Assembly: GCA_015847255.1 (NCBI GenBank)
Contig: JADLZK010007350.1
Span: 806,001 to 870,000 of the forward strand
Reading direction: 5' to 3'
From: Hyparrhenia diplandra
Lineage: Eukaryota > Streptophyta > Magnoliopsida > Poales > Poaceae
Length of the DNA stretch: 64,000 nt
Position numbers and translations under genes: made by a program. The notes under the pieces are model-generated. The model made no database searches and was not told where the DNA came from. It was given only the letters and a program-made list of their open reading frames with translations. Of the stretch, positions 10,858 to 21,655 are shown piece after piece. How positions within the stretch are numbered: position 1 is the first letter of the stretch; each line of letters begins with the position of its first letter.

Positions 10858-11793
10858 ATGGCGTCGACAGCTCCGGCGATCGTCGCCGTCGCGGCCTTGG
10901 TCGTGGCAGCAGCGCACCTCGCGAGCGCCAGCGGCTATTACCAGCAACAGCAGGCCGCCGCGCCCTTCACGACGTCGGACTGGCAAGACGGCAGCGCCAC
11001 CTTCTACGGCGACGACTCCGGCCTCGGCGCAGACTTTGGTTTGTACTACTACGTTCACGCTTATTTGGTCATGTCGATGCATGGTGGAACACATGTATGT
11101 GCTTGTGCCTTTGCATGCAAATGATCATTGGAACGTATGCATGCAGGCGGCGCGTGCGGGTACGGCGCCAACGACATCCAATCGCTCTACTCGACGCGCA
11201 CGGCGGCGCTGAGCATGCCGCTGTTCGCGAGCGGCGCCGGGTGCGGGCAGTGCTACGAGCTACGGTGCGTCAACTCCCGGTGGTGCAACCCGGGCTCGCC
11301 GTCCGTCGTGGTCACCGGAACCAACCTCTGCCCACCCAACTGGTACCTGGCCAGCGACAACGGCGGGTGGTGCAACCCGCCGCGGCAGCACTTCGACATG
11401 GCGCCGCCGTCGTTCCTGATCCTGGCGCAGCGGGTGGCGGGCATCGTCCCCGTGCAGTTCCGCCGCGTGCCGTGCCAGCGCTCCGGCGGGATCAGGTTCA
11501 CCGTGCGGGGAAACTACTGGTGGCTCCAGCTCTACGTCATGAACGTCGCCGGCAGCGGCGATATCGGCGACATGGCCGTCAAGAGGGCCGGCGAGCCCGA
11601 CTGTAGCTACGTGCCGGCGTCGCACAACTGGGGCATCACGCACCAGGTGTTCGCCGCGCTCGGCAACGACAAGGGCCTCGTCGTCAGGATCACCAGCTAC
11701 AGCTCGCCGCAGAAGACCATCGTCGTCGACGATGCCATCCCCGCCGGCTGGTGCACTGGACTCTCCTACCAAGGAACCAACAACTTCTATTGA
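10858..11793 (+). CDS. Alpha-expansin (EXPA), two exons
   Basis: Secreted wall-loosening protein that acts non-enzymatically on cellulose-xyloglucan contacts at acid pH. Exons 10858-11038 and 11147-11793 join across a 108-bp GT-AG intron (split Gly codon) to give 275 residues with no frame break. Residues 1-25 are an Ala/Val-rich signal peptide. The double-psi barrel domain has GACGYG (62-67), the alpha-expansin insertion GGWCNPP, and QHFDMAPPSF with the HFD motif at 132-134. FRRVPC (165-170) stands where YRRVPC is usual. The C-terminal binding domain has WWLQLYVMN (185-193) and the usual ending VDDAIPAGWCTGLSYQGTNNFY-like tail. Length is normal, with an unusual Gln-rich stretch after the signal peptide. 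If this is the rice chromosome 6 top region, it could be the root-hair expansin EXPA17; that is an unverified recollection. Confidence 0.95.
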
Positions 11794-14700
11794 TTTTTAC
11801 TCCATATATATTCATTCCTTCTTATTCAAGAGTATCATCATAGATCAATCGTCGATATGCATGCATGATGCTTACATTAATTTCAGTTGTTTTTATTTTG
11901 GTTTTATAGGTAATTGGTCTTATTCAGTTTAAATTGAGTATGCGTTTTTTTCTTCTTCTTGTTTTTGTAAAAAGAAAAATCATTTGCCTTGACCAATGTA
12001 CTTTATTATGAATACATGATATAAACATATCCCTGAAATGTGTTTGTTTTCTGATAGCGTTGCACCTGAACAGAGCATGCCATCGCAATTGTTTTTTGAA
12101 CTGTAGAGCAGCAAATCTATATCTGTACAACATAAAAAGAACAAAAGTAAGACTTTGATTTGGTGCGACTTTCACCTGACTCTACTCACCCCGTCCCGTG
12201 CGATCCTGGCATCACGCACGCATGCCTCGCTCCCTCTTTCCATATGCCTGGCTACCATGCAAACGTGCATGCAATCAACAAGGAGTCATCACTCTTTCCT
12301 TGCCTCGCTATCACACACGCATGCAATCAGTTAAGGTAACCAAAATCGTGCATGCATTCAAGAAGGAAACTACACTCACCAATCGTGCATGCCATCAGAG
12401 GACCAATCACCGGAGGATTACATCACATTAATATGACAGGAAACTTTGTAGTGAGAGCTATATTATATCAATCAATAACTGACACATACTCGGATTGGTA
12501 AATGCTTATTTTGCATCCTATTGTTGTGGAGGAAAAAAAAAACTATGAGCAGCTTCCGCGCAGCACTGCCCGACTGTCATCATTGTTTCTTGATCGATGT
12601 TCCGTGGTCCTGATGTGCATTTTGAAACCCATCCTTCACTAAACCAACTTGATGTTTCCATGCAGTGCAAACATAGGCCATGGATGCATGGACGACAGCC
12701 AAATAGTATTGTACGAGAGGAGCTTTGTATGAAGCCAAATCGTTGTGTTTTCGGGTGTCATATGCTCACTACTTCACTGGAGAGCTTGGAAGCGACCTCG
12801 TCTACGTGGACAGCGACCTCGGCGGCCAAGGAGAGGATGATGGTGCACATGGTAGAGGCCGGAATGATGATAAGTGCCGTGAGTAGACACTAATTGACGG
12901 GGATACTAAACACAACTAAACACCGTCTCTTTCCGAATGGATTAGCGAACACTTGTTTATTTTGCTACTAAATCAATGCACACACAATTAATTGGTGAAG
13001 ATTATAATAGTGATTACACAATCACCACGCTCCAAGTATTGTTATTTAACGGGCAACACACGTTTATACTTTTCTCGGTGTCATTTTTTCCCATTGCAAC
13101 GCACGGGCTTTCAATGAGATTGTGTGAGCTGCGATGTGCGTGGTTACTAGACTGTGTTAATTTTATAAACTGTATTTTTTTATTAAATGTCATTTTTAAC
13201 TTCAGTATTTAATTACATAGTATTATTATCTTATTGTGTGATCAATGTTTTTAGTATAGAAGTTTAGTTATCCGAAGAACGCACGGGCGCGCTACTAGTG
13301 TTAATTGTAAAATCAAAGTGTCTCCATGTTGCACAAGGCAACCGGAGTTCGTGCCAACGACGACGACGGACGTTTAAGATTTGATGGAAATAAACTTCTA
13401 CTCTTGTAATATAAAAACATTTATTTATTTATTTGTATATAGTTATATACGTCATTTATTATTTAGCTACACGATAGTAGAAATGTAGAATCATGTATAA
13501 GAGACAAGTAGAACTAGTTGGCAAAAATGTCTTGCCTTTTCCATTACAAAGCTTGAGATTATATATCCCTCCTAGAGTCCCAGAATAATTAACAACCTGA
13601 GGTACTCCAGCACAAGCATAGACCCTCAAATAAGCCCCTACTCTATGTCTAAAAATCAACTCCAACAGGGTTACTATATAGATTTCTATTTTCCATGCCC
13701 TCCCAAATCTCACCGAGCCTAATAGCCCTATTCCGCCTTCCTCAACTGGTAATTATGGAACCTGGTTTAGAAGCTCCTGATAGAGATGCTCAGTAAAAAA
13801 AAAAAAAATAAAATCGCATGCAGCCGTAAGTGAATCATTTTCAATTTTTCACCGTGCATAGCACAATAGCACATGCCTTTTCGCTCTGTTCAGTTATCTT
13901 TGGGATCAGAGATTCAGACTCCACCATCAGACGATTGTGAGCCAGGAGCTGAACGTCTACGTTCAGCCCATACTCAGTCGGGCCGGCCCATAATCACTAT
14001 TTCGAATCTGTTAGCCTGATGGGCTTCTTTATCAGCCTGTTCATCTGGGTCAAGGCCCATTGTGCACATGGCCATCCACTCGTGGTTTATATTACCAAAA
14101 AGAAAAACAATATGACAGCGTCATTTTTATTTCTTCCAGTTCCAGCTAAATCCAAACTAAAACCAACATGGAAAATTAGAAAATTCCGTGCATTATACGT
14201 GTTAAATAACATCACTTGTGCCTTTGGTAACGTTGAAATGCAAATAGATTAGAATTAGTCAAAAAAAAAAAAAAATTGATGTATCATATATATACATGCA
14301 CCTGCACTGTACATAGTTGGCATCTATACATATTTTACTTCATGATGTAAAATATATATATTTTTACTGGAATCAGATGAAATAATGGCATGTTGTTCTT
14401 CCTCGATCCTGTGTGTTCAACGGTGGTGGCAGGTAGGGTGTGAATAATTAATCGTAGTTCTTGTAAAGTTGACAGAGCTTGAGTAAACAACCAGTTTTGA
14501 CAGGAGTAGAGCTTACTGCTGCACCATGCATAATTGCATGAGAGTATGTATGGAAAGAAGACTATCGCAGCAACTTGTGGCGAATGAAAGAATTTCCTGA
14601 ATTTTAATGGTTATCTATGACTGTCAGCCACTCAGGGAGCACGCCCGCCAGGCCAACTTTTTTAAAACGAAATACTAAAAACCAAGGGTTGTTCTATCTT

Positions 14701-14980
14701 GAACTCCGAATCTCCGTCTGATCTTTATAAATGTGGAAATAACAAAGCCCAGATATATAGAAGTAGAATCATGTATTGCTGCTGCTGCTTTGTTCCTTCC
14801 CCCTTTTTGCTGCATTTTGCTTGATCTTTCGTCAAGTTCAGAATCGAATGGAAAATGAGTCTGAATTGACCCCATTCTTGTAACTCCATTTTGGAAAAGG
14901 CAATGCAAGTGATAGGAGCAGGTAACTCCATATATAGCGACTTAATTCTTCTCAAGAACAATCAGGTGGAGGTGGTAGCA
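11794..14980. other. Intergenic DNA between expansin and the B3 duplication
   Basis: The first 150-200 bases should be the expansin 3' untranslated region. At 12205-12400 CGTGCATGC and CACGCATGC recur about every 50-60 bases in a loose direct repeat. GCAACGCACGGGC at 13098 and ACGCACGGGCGCGCTACTAGT-like sequence ending near 13299 resemble Helitron 3' ends, but no 5' terminus was found. Two poly-A runs lie at 13796-13808 and 14259-14274. No gene was recognised; frames of up to 98 codons show no protein similarity that I know. Confidence 0.35.
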
Positions 14981-15804
14981 AGTTAGTCGGCCAATACAGG
15001 AAACCAACAATCCCCAAAACCCAAGACCGGGACGATGAAGAGCAGTTTTGATTTGGGCCAGAGAACCTGAACCTTGGCTTCAGATACACATGCATGTGGG
15101 ATCAAATACAGTGCACTACGATGACATTCATCAAGTACTAAACAACCTAATATCCTATTGCAAAATGAGTGTCGACTAGTCTTCAAAGGCAATAAGGGCC
15201 CTGCACCTAGATAGCTAGACAATCTCCTGGCCAACATGTCTTTTGTTTATTTTGCGATAAATAATTGGAGTGCAACCTGCAGGTAATTGGAATCCGGCCC
15301 TGAACGAACTTTGTTTGACTAATGATTTGACCAGGGGCAAATGGCGCTTAACTAGTAGCTAGGCTGACATAACTATCTTTCCAATGGTGACATCATGAAC
15401 CAGGCTGGCTACTGGCATTTATTTATATTCTCATATAAGTATATTGCAACTGTACATGTGCCCATTTGTATTTGTTTGTTACTACTTCACTCCTCATCTT
15501 TCTTAAGACTGAAAGATTGTTGTTTACTCCCTCCAGTTGTTGCAATAACAATGGCTGTTGTAGGAGGCCGACAAGCCCCCCACCACACAGCACATACCCG
15601 TTCATTTTTAATTTGCATTGTCCCTCACTTAAAATTATGCAGATGCAGATTGATAATAGTAATAGCTAGTACCCTTTGCTGCGTTTTGAAACTTGCTGTC
15701 CTGTGGCATCAGTTTATGCATCATGAAACCTTTGACCGGTCACCGTTCACTAGCAGCCAAGATCAACAACACAGATTTTATTGATGTGGATATGTCTACA
15801 TTTA

Positions 15805-16250
15805 CTGTTTAGTTTAACATCGCCTTTGAGTATAAATGACTTATTCCACAATTGGTCTAAAATGGGGAACAAAAGTTCAATACATTGCTATTAACTGCAG
15901 CATCTGCACTTACATGGGCAATCCGGTTAACAAGGAATGAAGTTGTCTTTGACAAATGCAAACCAAAAACTCTTTTGCGAGTGCTCGTTCCGAGGATCAA
16001 TTAACCGTTGCGGCACGTCACCTAGAAGTGTCGGTGTTATCATTCTTCGGCTCCAGTGGTTGGCTATCACGTAGGCGTGTTGGTTATGTTTAGTCAAAGA
16101 CATTTTTTTACTTGTTTTATCGGATTGGTTTGTGGCTGGAGTTTGTATCAAAGCAAAACTATTATGGCTTTTGAACTACGTAATAATTGGTCCGATTCTA
16201 TCTTGGATAGATGAAGCCGGATTTTTATCCTTTATCTAAAAAAAAAAAAG
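15805..16250 (+). mobile_element. 5'-truncated LINE in duplication unit A
   Basis: The frame around 15898-15980 reads ALTWAIRLTRNEVVFDKCKP, the end of a plant LINE ORF2 (zf-RVT tail). The segment ends in a run of 12 A at 16239-16250. The sequence is absent from unit B, so it inserted after the duplication. The 5' border is approximate because no target duplication was fixed. Confidence 0.65.
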
Positions 16251-17740
16251 TAGTATGTTTATCACTAGAAAACTTTTCAAGTTTCAGAAGCAGTTTCGTT
16301 CAGAAAGGTTTCATATTCAGCAGGGATAGAATTTCTTTTTGCATATATTCATTAGACAGACTTTCCTAGAGGCTGTTTGACTGTTCTTCGCCATACCAAT
16401 GCAATAATTGCTTTGTTGTTTAGGCTGGATCACAGCTTGCCGCTTGCTAAATACGCGCTTTGTCGATAAACCTCTCACGTTTGTTCTGTCGATCACAATA
16501 ATTGCAGTATATATAAGTCTAGGTAAGATGGAGTAAATGATACTCTAAGACTTGCAGGAACTTTTGGGTGCATATATATGAGTATGTATCCAGCTTGATG
16601 CAGCTCATCCAAGCCTAATCCATCATTGTTAATATCTCCTTCACTGCACTCTAAGCTGTAGTAGATTGATAGCGCTATATATCTGCCACGTTGTCTTTTT
16701 TAGAAATTAAGAGCAAAATGCCAGACAGACATGGCATCTCTTGTCGTGCTGTATATATTGATAATTAATAGCTCTATCATCTCAAGCTTGCACGGTTGCA
16801 CCTAGTACTTATTGCAAGTACAAAATCTGAGCGAAGACTTTTCAACAAAGAAAAGGAGTTGACTTTGTTAATGAATTGGCGTGCGTGGTCAAGAGTTTAC
16901 TGAGAACAGATTATGTACAATGGGGACAGGAGATGATTGGCTTATGCCTGCTTATGGAAATTAACTAGTACAAATAATCATGGATCGTTGCTTGCATTGC
17001 TAACAACTACTCTGCATTAAGCCATGGACGATCTAGTCGTTTTTGACAAACTCACTAATCTCTGCCCGACCGAGACCGTGCGCGTTGATTTCACAACTTG
17101 ACAGCGAGGTGAAGAATAATTACCGGTTACAGGGAAGAGCAAGCTACATACATATATGCTGATCGAGTCATAGATCAGTCTCGATCCATGAGTAAGATAT
17201 GAGAAGTGACCAGGAACGGACTCATGGTTTCACATTTGTTTTTCTACCATGTTACGCATGAGAAATGATGAAAGCACACAAACACCACGGAGCAGCGCCC
17301 GTTTCTTCGTTCCAGATTTGCATTGCTTCGAGTGACATGTATATATTATAGTTTACATATATAATCTTGTAAAACACGGTGAAGAAATATTCATAATCTT
17401 GTACTTGTACGGAATTGACCAGGTAGTACAGCGAAGTTACCAAGTAGGTAGAAGATAGTAAGAATTCTGTGTATATGGAGCACAAGAAATCTAAGAGGCT
17501 TACATGTGCCTACTGCAAATGGCTATTATAGAGTAAGTAAATAAATGAATTAGAGCAACGATGGATATATATATCATCAGTAAACGACGAACAAGGTCTG
17601 TGTAGGTGAAGCGGTTCGGTCCACGCGGGCCGTTGGATTCAAAGCACCAACGGATGCGGATTGCTGCTTGCCAACCGATACGGCATGCATGCAGAAAAGT
17701 CAGAGACCTCCCAGTTGCAAATGGCATTGCTTCCCTTCCC

Positions 17741-17747
17741 TATAAAT
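17741..17747 (+). promoter_or_regulatory. TATA box of the B3 gene
   Basis: TATAAAT follows CTTCCC, 108 bases before the B3 ATG. The upstream block (17600-17715) is the part best conserved in the duplicated copy at 23105-23230. Confidence 0.65.
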
Positions 17748-17848
17748 TCAGACGGAGACAGCGCCGGATTGTTCATCAACTAGCTTAGCATTCGCGCTGG
17801 ATCGATCCAGTTCCAGTGCACTACTGCACCACCGATCGTTGCTTCCAA

Positions 17849-18583
17849 ATGGCCCTGACGTTCGCACTGGAGCTAGAGTCGACGGCGGTGGGCGGTGGTG
17901 GCGACTACAGCCAGCAGAGCCATGGCGATTGCAGCAGCAACAGCAGCAGCGGCAAGCGCGAGCGCATGTTCGAGAAGGTGGTGACGCCGAGCGACGTGGG
18001 GAAGCTGAACCGTCTGGTGGTGCCGAAGCAGTTCGCGGAGCGGCACCTGCCGCTGCGCGGCGCGGCGGCGAGGTCGCGGGGCACGGTGCTGTGCTTCCAC
18101 GACGCGCGCGGCGGCGGCATGGCGTGGCGGTTCCGCTACTCCTACTGGAGCAGCAGCCAGAGCTACGTCATGACCAAGGGATGGAACCGCTACGTCCGCG
18201 ACAAGCGCCTCGCCGCCGGGGACACCGTCGCCTTCTGCCGTGACGGCGCGAGGCTCTTCATCGACTGCCAGCGGCGGCGGCGAACTCGTGTCGTGGAGCA
18301 GGGCGCGGTGCCGCCGCCTGCGGTCGTCGTCCCGGCCGCGATGGTCACCGCCGTGCTGCCGACGACGGCAGGGCAGCAGCAGAAGGAGGGCTTGATCATC
18401 TTCTCCGGCCACCAGCACCAGCAGGCGGCGGCGGCGGCGGCGGCGGTCGTGCAAGCAGCAGCAGCAGAAGCGGAGGAGGACGACGAGGAGGCGCGGCAGC
18501 GGCGTGGGCGGTGGCTCCGGCTGTTCGGCGTCAACCTGCTGGAGCTTCGTGCCGATCCGGTGCTGCTTGATCTGCAACTTTGA
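17849..18583 (+). CDS. B3-domain transcription factor, NGATHA/RAV-like without AP2
   Basis: Single-exon gene of 244 residues, fully open. The B3 DNA-binding domain covers residues 37-147: RERMFEKVVTPSDVGKLNRL, VVPKQFAERHLPL, WRFRYSYWSSSQSYVMTKGW, NRYVRDKRLAAGDTVAFCRD. These are hallmarks of the RAV/NGATHA class that binds CACCTG-type sites. There is no AP2 domain, which fits NGATHA-like (RAV class II) proteins. Near the C-terminus RLFGV (224-228, in RWLRLFGVNLLEL) is the B3 repression motif, so it is probably a transcriptional repressor in the nucleus. An Ala/Gln-rich run (189-207) and an acidic stretch (208-214) lie before it. The second ATG of the frame (17849) is chosen because MALTFALE begins the protein-like part; an in-frame ATG at 17816 would add 11 residues. 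It sits between the two halves of a tandem duplication, and its own CDS is not duplicated. Confidence 0.93.
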   Translation: MALTFALELESTAVGGGGDYSQQSHGDCSSNSSSGKRERMFEKVVTPSDVGKLNRLVVPKQFAERHLPLRGAAARSRGTVLCFHDARGGGMAWRFRYSYWSSSQSYVMTKGWNRYVRDKRLAAGDTVAFCRDGARLFIDCQRRRRTRVVEQGAVPPPAVVVPAAMVTAVLPTTAGQQQKEGLIIFSGHQHQQAAAAAAAVVQAAAAEAEEDDEEARQRRGRWLRLFGVNLLELRADPVLLDLQL

Positions 18584-19292
18584 AGACGACGTACATTATT
18601 TGGATGAGAGAACGAACTGCCTTCCGTTCTTGCTTGTAGTATACTCCAAAGTCATTAGACATAGCCACTACTTCTCAAGAACAACTGATGAACAAGACAG
18701 GCATGCAGCAGATGCTATAGGTAGTTAACCGATCGGACAATACCAGAAACCAATAATCCCCAAAACCTCTGAACCTCAACACTGGGTTTCAGATACACAT
18801 GGGATCAAATGCAGTGCTACGACATGCATCAAGTGCTTCTTAATCTAGTGCAAAAATGACTAATCTCCAAAGGCAACAAGGCCTTGCAGCTTAGCTAGAC
18901 AATCTCCTGGCCAAGGAAGCTGATCATTTGAAGAAAAACAAATTGCCATAAACAATTGGTGTGTACATGTGCCATGAACAATTGGTTTGTGTTTTATAAG
19001 GATCGACCTGCAGCTAGTTGGAATCCCTGAACTTTGTTTGACTATGACATGACCAGCAGGGGCAAATATCTTAAGGATTAGGCTGACATACGCCACCTTT
19101 CTAAGGGTGACATCATTATGATTTTTATGCACCATGGGCCAGCTAGCAGCATTCTCATAACAAACACAGCAACTGTACATGTGCCCACACTGTTATATAT
19201 TGTTACTAAACTCCTCATCTTTCTGAGACTGAAAGATTGTTTATTACCGCAAATGATACAACCTGATGTATACGGTGAGTGTCCGTACGTAC

Positions 19293-19432
19293 CTTCCGAG
19301 GTAGAGCTGCTCGTGCAAGATGGAGAAGTCGATGATCTGCACCACCGGTATGAAGGCGGCGACGAACACGGCTCCCCTCTTCTCGATGCACCATGTCACC
19401 AGGACGAACGAGACGCTGCATCCGACGATGCC
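19293..19432 (-). pseudogene. Orphan exon of a WAT1/EamA transporter
   Basis: Minus-strand reading from an AG acceptor (19433-19434) to a GT donor (19291-19292) gives GIVGCSVSFVLVTWCIEKRG, then AVFVAAFIPVVQIIDFSILH and EQLYLG. This matches the penultimate exon of WAT1-related (nodulin MtN21-like) proteins, with both splice sites and an open frame. No other exon of such a gene is next to it. The relevant exon of the WAT1 gene at 35-38 kb reads GVFNTGITFVLISWAVSRRG, so this copy came from a different family member. It is a gene fragment, presumably brought in by a transposon or left after deletion. Confidence 0.85.
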
Positions 19433-19639
19433 CTGAGGAAGTGAGGATCAGAATGATGAAGCAGTCAGTGAGCAAAGCGAGCAGAGGAGGTATACAATAC
19501 ATACGGCGTATACAGGCTGGCAGGGGCCATGCGCCCCCAATGGATCATGCAAACCCTTCCGCTAATGTTCAATATTCATGTTAGTGAAGATGATTAGCAC
19601 TTAAACAAGTTATAAGATTAGTGATCTAGTGAAACAAAT

Positions 19640-20402
19640 TAAGTAGATAACTTGATGAGCTATGCGTGCATTAGGATCTTTCATTTGTATAACATATATG
19701 TAAGTCATAATTTTAAATTTAGTTATAACATTTTTATCGTAGAACATGTGTCGCAGAATTTTGAACACATGTGTTCTTTGCTCCCCCCCAATGTGAAGGC
19801 CAAAAAAAAAGGGTGCTTCTTGTGCCAAAACCTTGTAATTATTGTGGTTGGGGAGCTCATATGTAATATGGGCCAACTCTTTCTGAAGAAGCTCCACGAA
19901 GATAAGTCGAAGATCATGATAGAAGAAGATTCATAGCAGAGGTCCACCTCGATCAAGATGCGGAGGTCCACCCCAAGACGGCGAAGGTCCACCTCAAGAT
20001 GGCAAAGGTCTAGAAGAAGAATCATGGCGGAGGTCCACCACTGTTGATGGGCCTCCAATGGGAGAAGGAGTGCTCCGCCCATCCCATGGGCACTAACATT
20101 TGCACATGGAGCAAGGCGGTTGCCGTGAAGAAAGATCCAGTCTACCCTTAGGATGTTAATTAGGGATCTTGGATATGTCCGAGAATATACTTGTACTTAC
20201 AAGGGACAAATATGTAAAAGAGTATCCCAATATATAGTGGCCTATAGAAGGGGCAACATACCCTATGTATAGGGAGGTTGGTGAATGAATTTATGAAACC
20301 CTACTTGATTTGGTCAACTTCTCGTCCATTGTCTTGAACCTCTGCTCGGGGCACCGGCCGAGCGGAGGCGTCTTCTCATCACGTCAAAACCACAGTTTCA
20401 AC
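19640..20402 (+). mobile_element. LTR retrotransposon 3' fragment
   Basis: Purine-rich sequence with repeated GAGGTCCACC blocks (about 19940-20040) precedes a likely LTR from TGTTGATGGGCC (about 20043) to GTTTCAACA (20402). The LTR ends form TGTTGA...TCAACA. It contains CAATATATAGTGGCC, a TATA-like element, near 20229. Five-base flanks do not match, so the 5' part of the element is missing. It interrupts duplication unit B, since unit-A-like sequence resumes near 20490. Confidence 0.5.
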
Positions 20403-20717
20403 AATTGTGCTCTTCCCTTATTAGTGAAAAGCCATCAATAGATCTTTGAAGCAAAAACTCTCCCACCACACACCAAATAGCCAAATTGCAAGAATGTTTT
20501 ATTCATTGAGTTCATTTTTATTTTGCCGCAATATAAATTAATTATGCAGATTGATAAAAGTATAGCTAATACTCTTTGATGTGTTTACTTTTGAACTTTT
20601 CTTTCCTGGCATCAGTTTATGCATGCTTGAACCCTTTGATTTGTCAGCGTTCACTAGTTAGCGGTCAAAGACCAACACAAATTTTAGCGATCCGAGATAT
20701 ATATCTTTACATAGTAA

Positions 20718-21655
20718 TCGTTGACACCCGAAAATGGCATAGACTAAACCACCGCAAAATTCCAGACTTAGCCATATTTTGGAGGTCCAAGTCACCGCAA
20801 ATTTCCAGACTTAGCCAAATTCTCGAGGAGGATCGAAAGCGGCTTTTACGGAAGGTGACCGGACTCATCGGGCGCGTCCGGTCCAGCGTCCGGTCAGCAG
20901 CGTCCGGTGGGGTCGCGCCTGCAGACCTCTCGCCAGACGCGGTGACCGGAGCGCCCCGGTGACCCGTCGCGTCCGGTCAGTCCGGGCGTTCAGCCTGCAC
21001 CGGACTCGACCACGGAAGCACCCATGTGTCCGGTCCTGCGTCCCGTGCCGTGGTCCGGTGAGTTTTGCGCAGCGAATCGATCTGCGGGGCTTACTGGAAT
21101 GTGCACGGACTCGACCACGGAGCGTCCGGTGCTATCAGTAGTGGCGTCCGGTCGCCCCGATTTCGGGCCGATCCGAATCGTATCCAAATCGGTTTGTTTC
21201 CAAACTTGTTTGGTGCGATTTTTGGTGATTGGAAACGCCCTAGGGACGCCTTCCTAAAAGGATAAGACCACCCTCCCTATATAATGAAGGGGTTCATGGC
21301 CGATTTGATCCCATCTACATCCAATCGTCATATACAACATATCTCTCAACTTTTTATCTCTTCCAAACCCTAAACTTGTTTGTTCGACGACGAACTCCGC
21401 GTTCTCCGCCCGGCGTTCTAGGCGCATCCGCTGCTCCTAGGACAACCCTTGGTGCGCGTCTCCCGACGGGTCTTCCCGGAGGTGCGTTGAAAAGGTCTTC
21501 CGGCCGTCACCGAGCTCTACGTTGCCCTTACCGAACCCTAGATCGGTTTGGGTGATCACGCTGCGGTGCTCGCTGCTACTAGGTTGTTTAGCAACCTTCG
21601 TGGGCGCCCAAAGCCCTCTCGGTGTGTTGGTGCGAAGCCCTAACTTTGCGTCAAC
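20718..21655. mobile_element. Solo LTR with repeated GTCCGGT motif
   Basis: A sequence of about 940 bp inside unit B with ends close to (C/T)GTTGACACC and GCGTCAACA. The left flank AGTAA and right flank AGTAC match at four of five bases, as expected for an old target duplication. The middle (about 20860-21150) is GC-rich and holds about nine copies of GTCCGGT. A TATA-like CCCTATATAATG lies near 21274. No gag or pol is present, so it looks like a solo LTR left by recombination. Confidence 0.6.

Larger units (their letters stand above)
14985..17765. repeat. Duplication unit A (upstream of the B3 gene)
   Basis: This stretch matches 18735-23255 in order and orientation. Matched blocks include CAATCCCCAAAACC with following CAGATACACATG (15010 and 18755), CTAGACAATCTCCTGGCCAA (15217 and 18895), CTGGCATCAGTTTATGCAT-like sequence (15703 and 20609), GGCTGGATCACAGCTTGC (16423 and 21884), GATAAACCTCTCACGTTTG (16465 and 21926), GCTTGATGCAGCTCATC (16592 and 22060), GACGATCTAGTC (17025 and 22538) and the promoter block ending AGAAAAGTCA (17692 and 23207). 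It ends at the B3 TATA box. Copy A is interrupted by a LINE piece at about 15805-16250. Confidence 0.85.

Noticed and set aside
10749..11606. 285-codon plus-strand frame over the expansin
   Set aside because: Out of frame with the spliced expansin and crosses its intron; Arg-rich, no domain.
13280..13299. Helitron-like 3' end (GCACGGGCGCGCTACTAGT)
   Set aside because: The CTAGT ending and GC-rich short palindrome fit, but no clear hairpin of usual length and no 5' TC terminus were found.
17873..18577. 234-codon minus-strand frame over the B3 gene
   Set aside because: It is the antisense shadow of a GC-rich intact gene; composition is Arg/His/Leu-rich without domain similarity.
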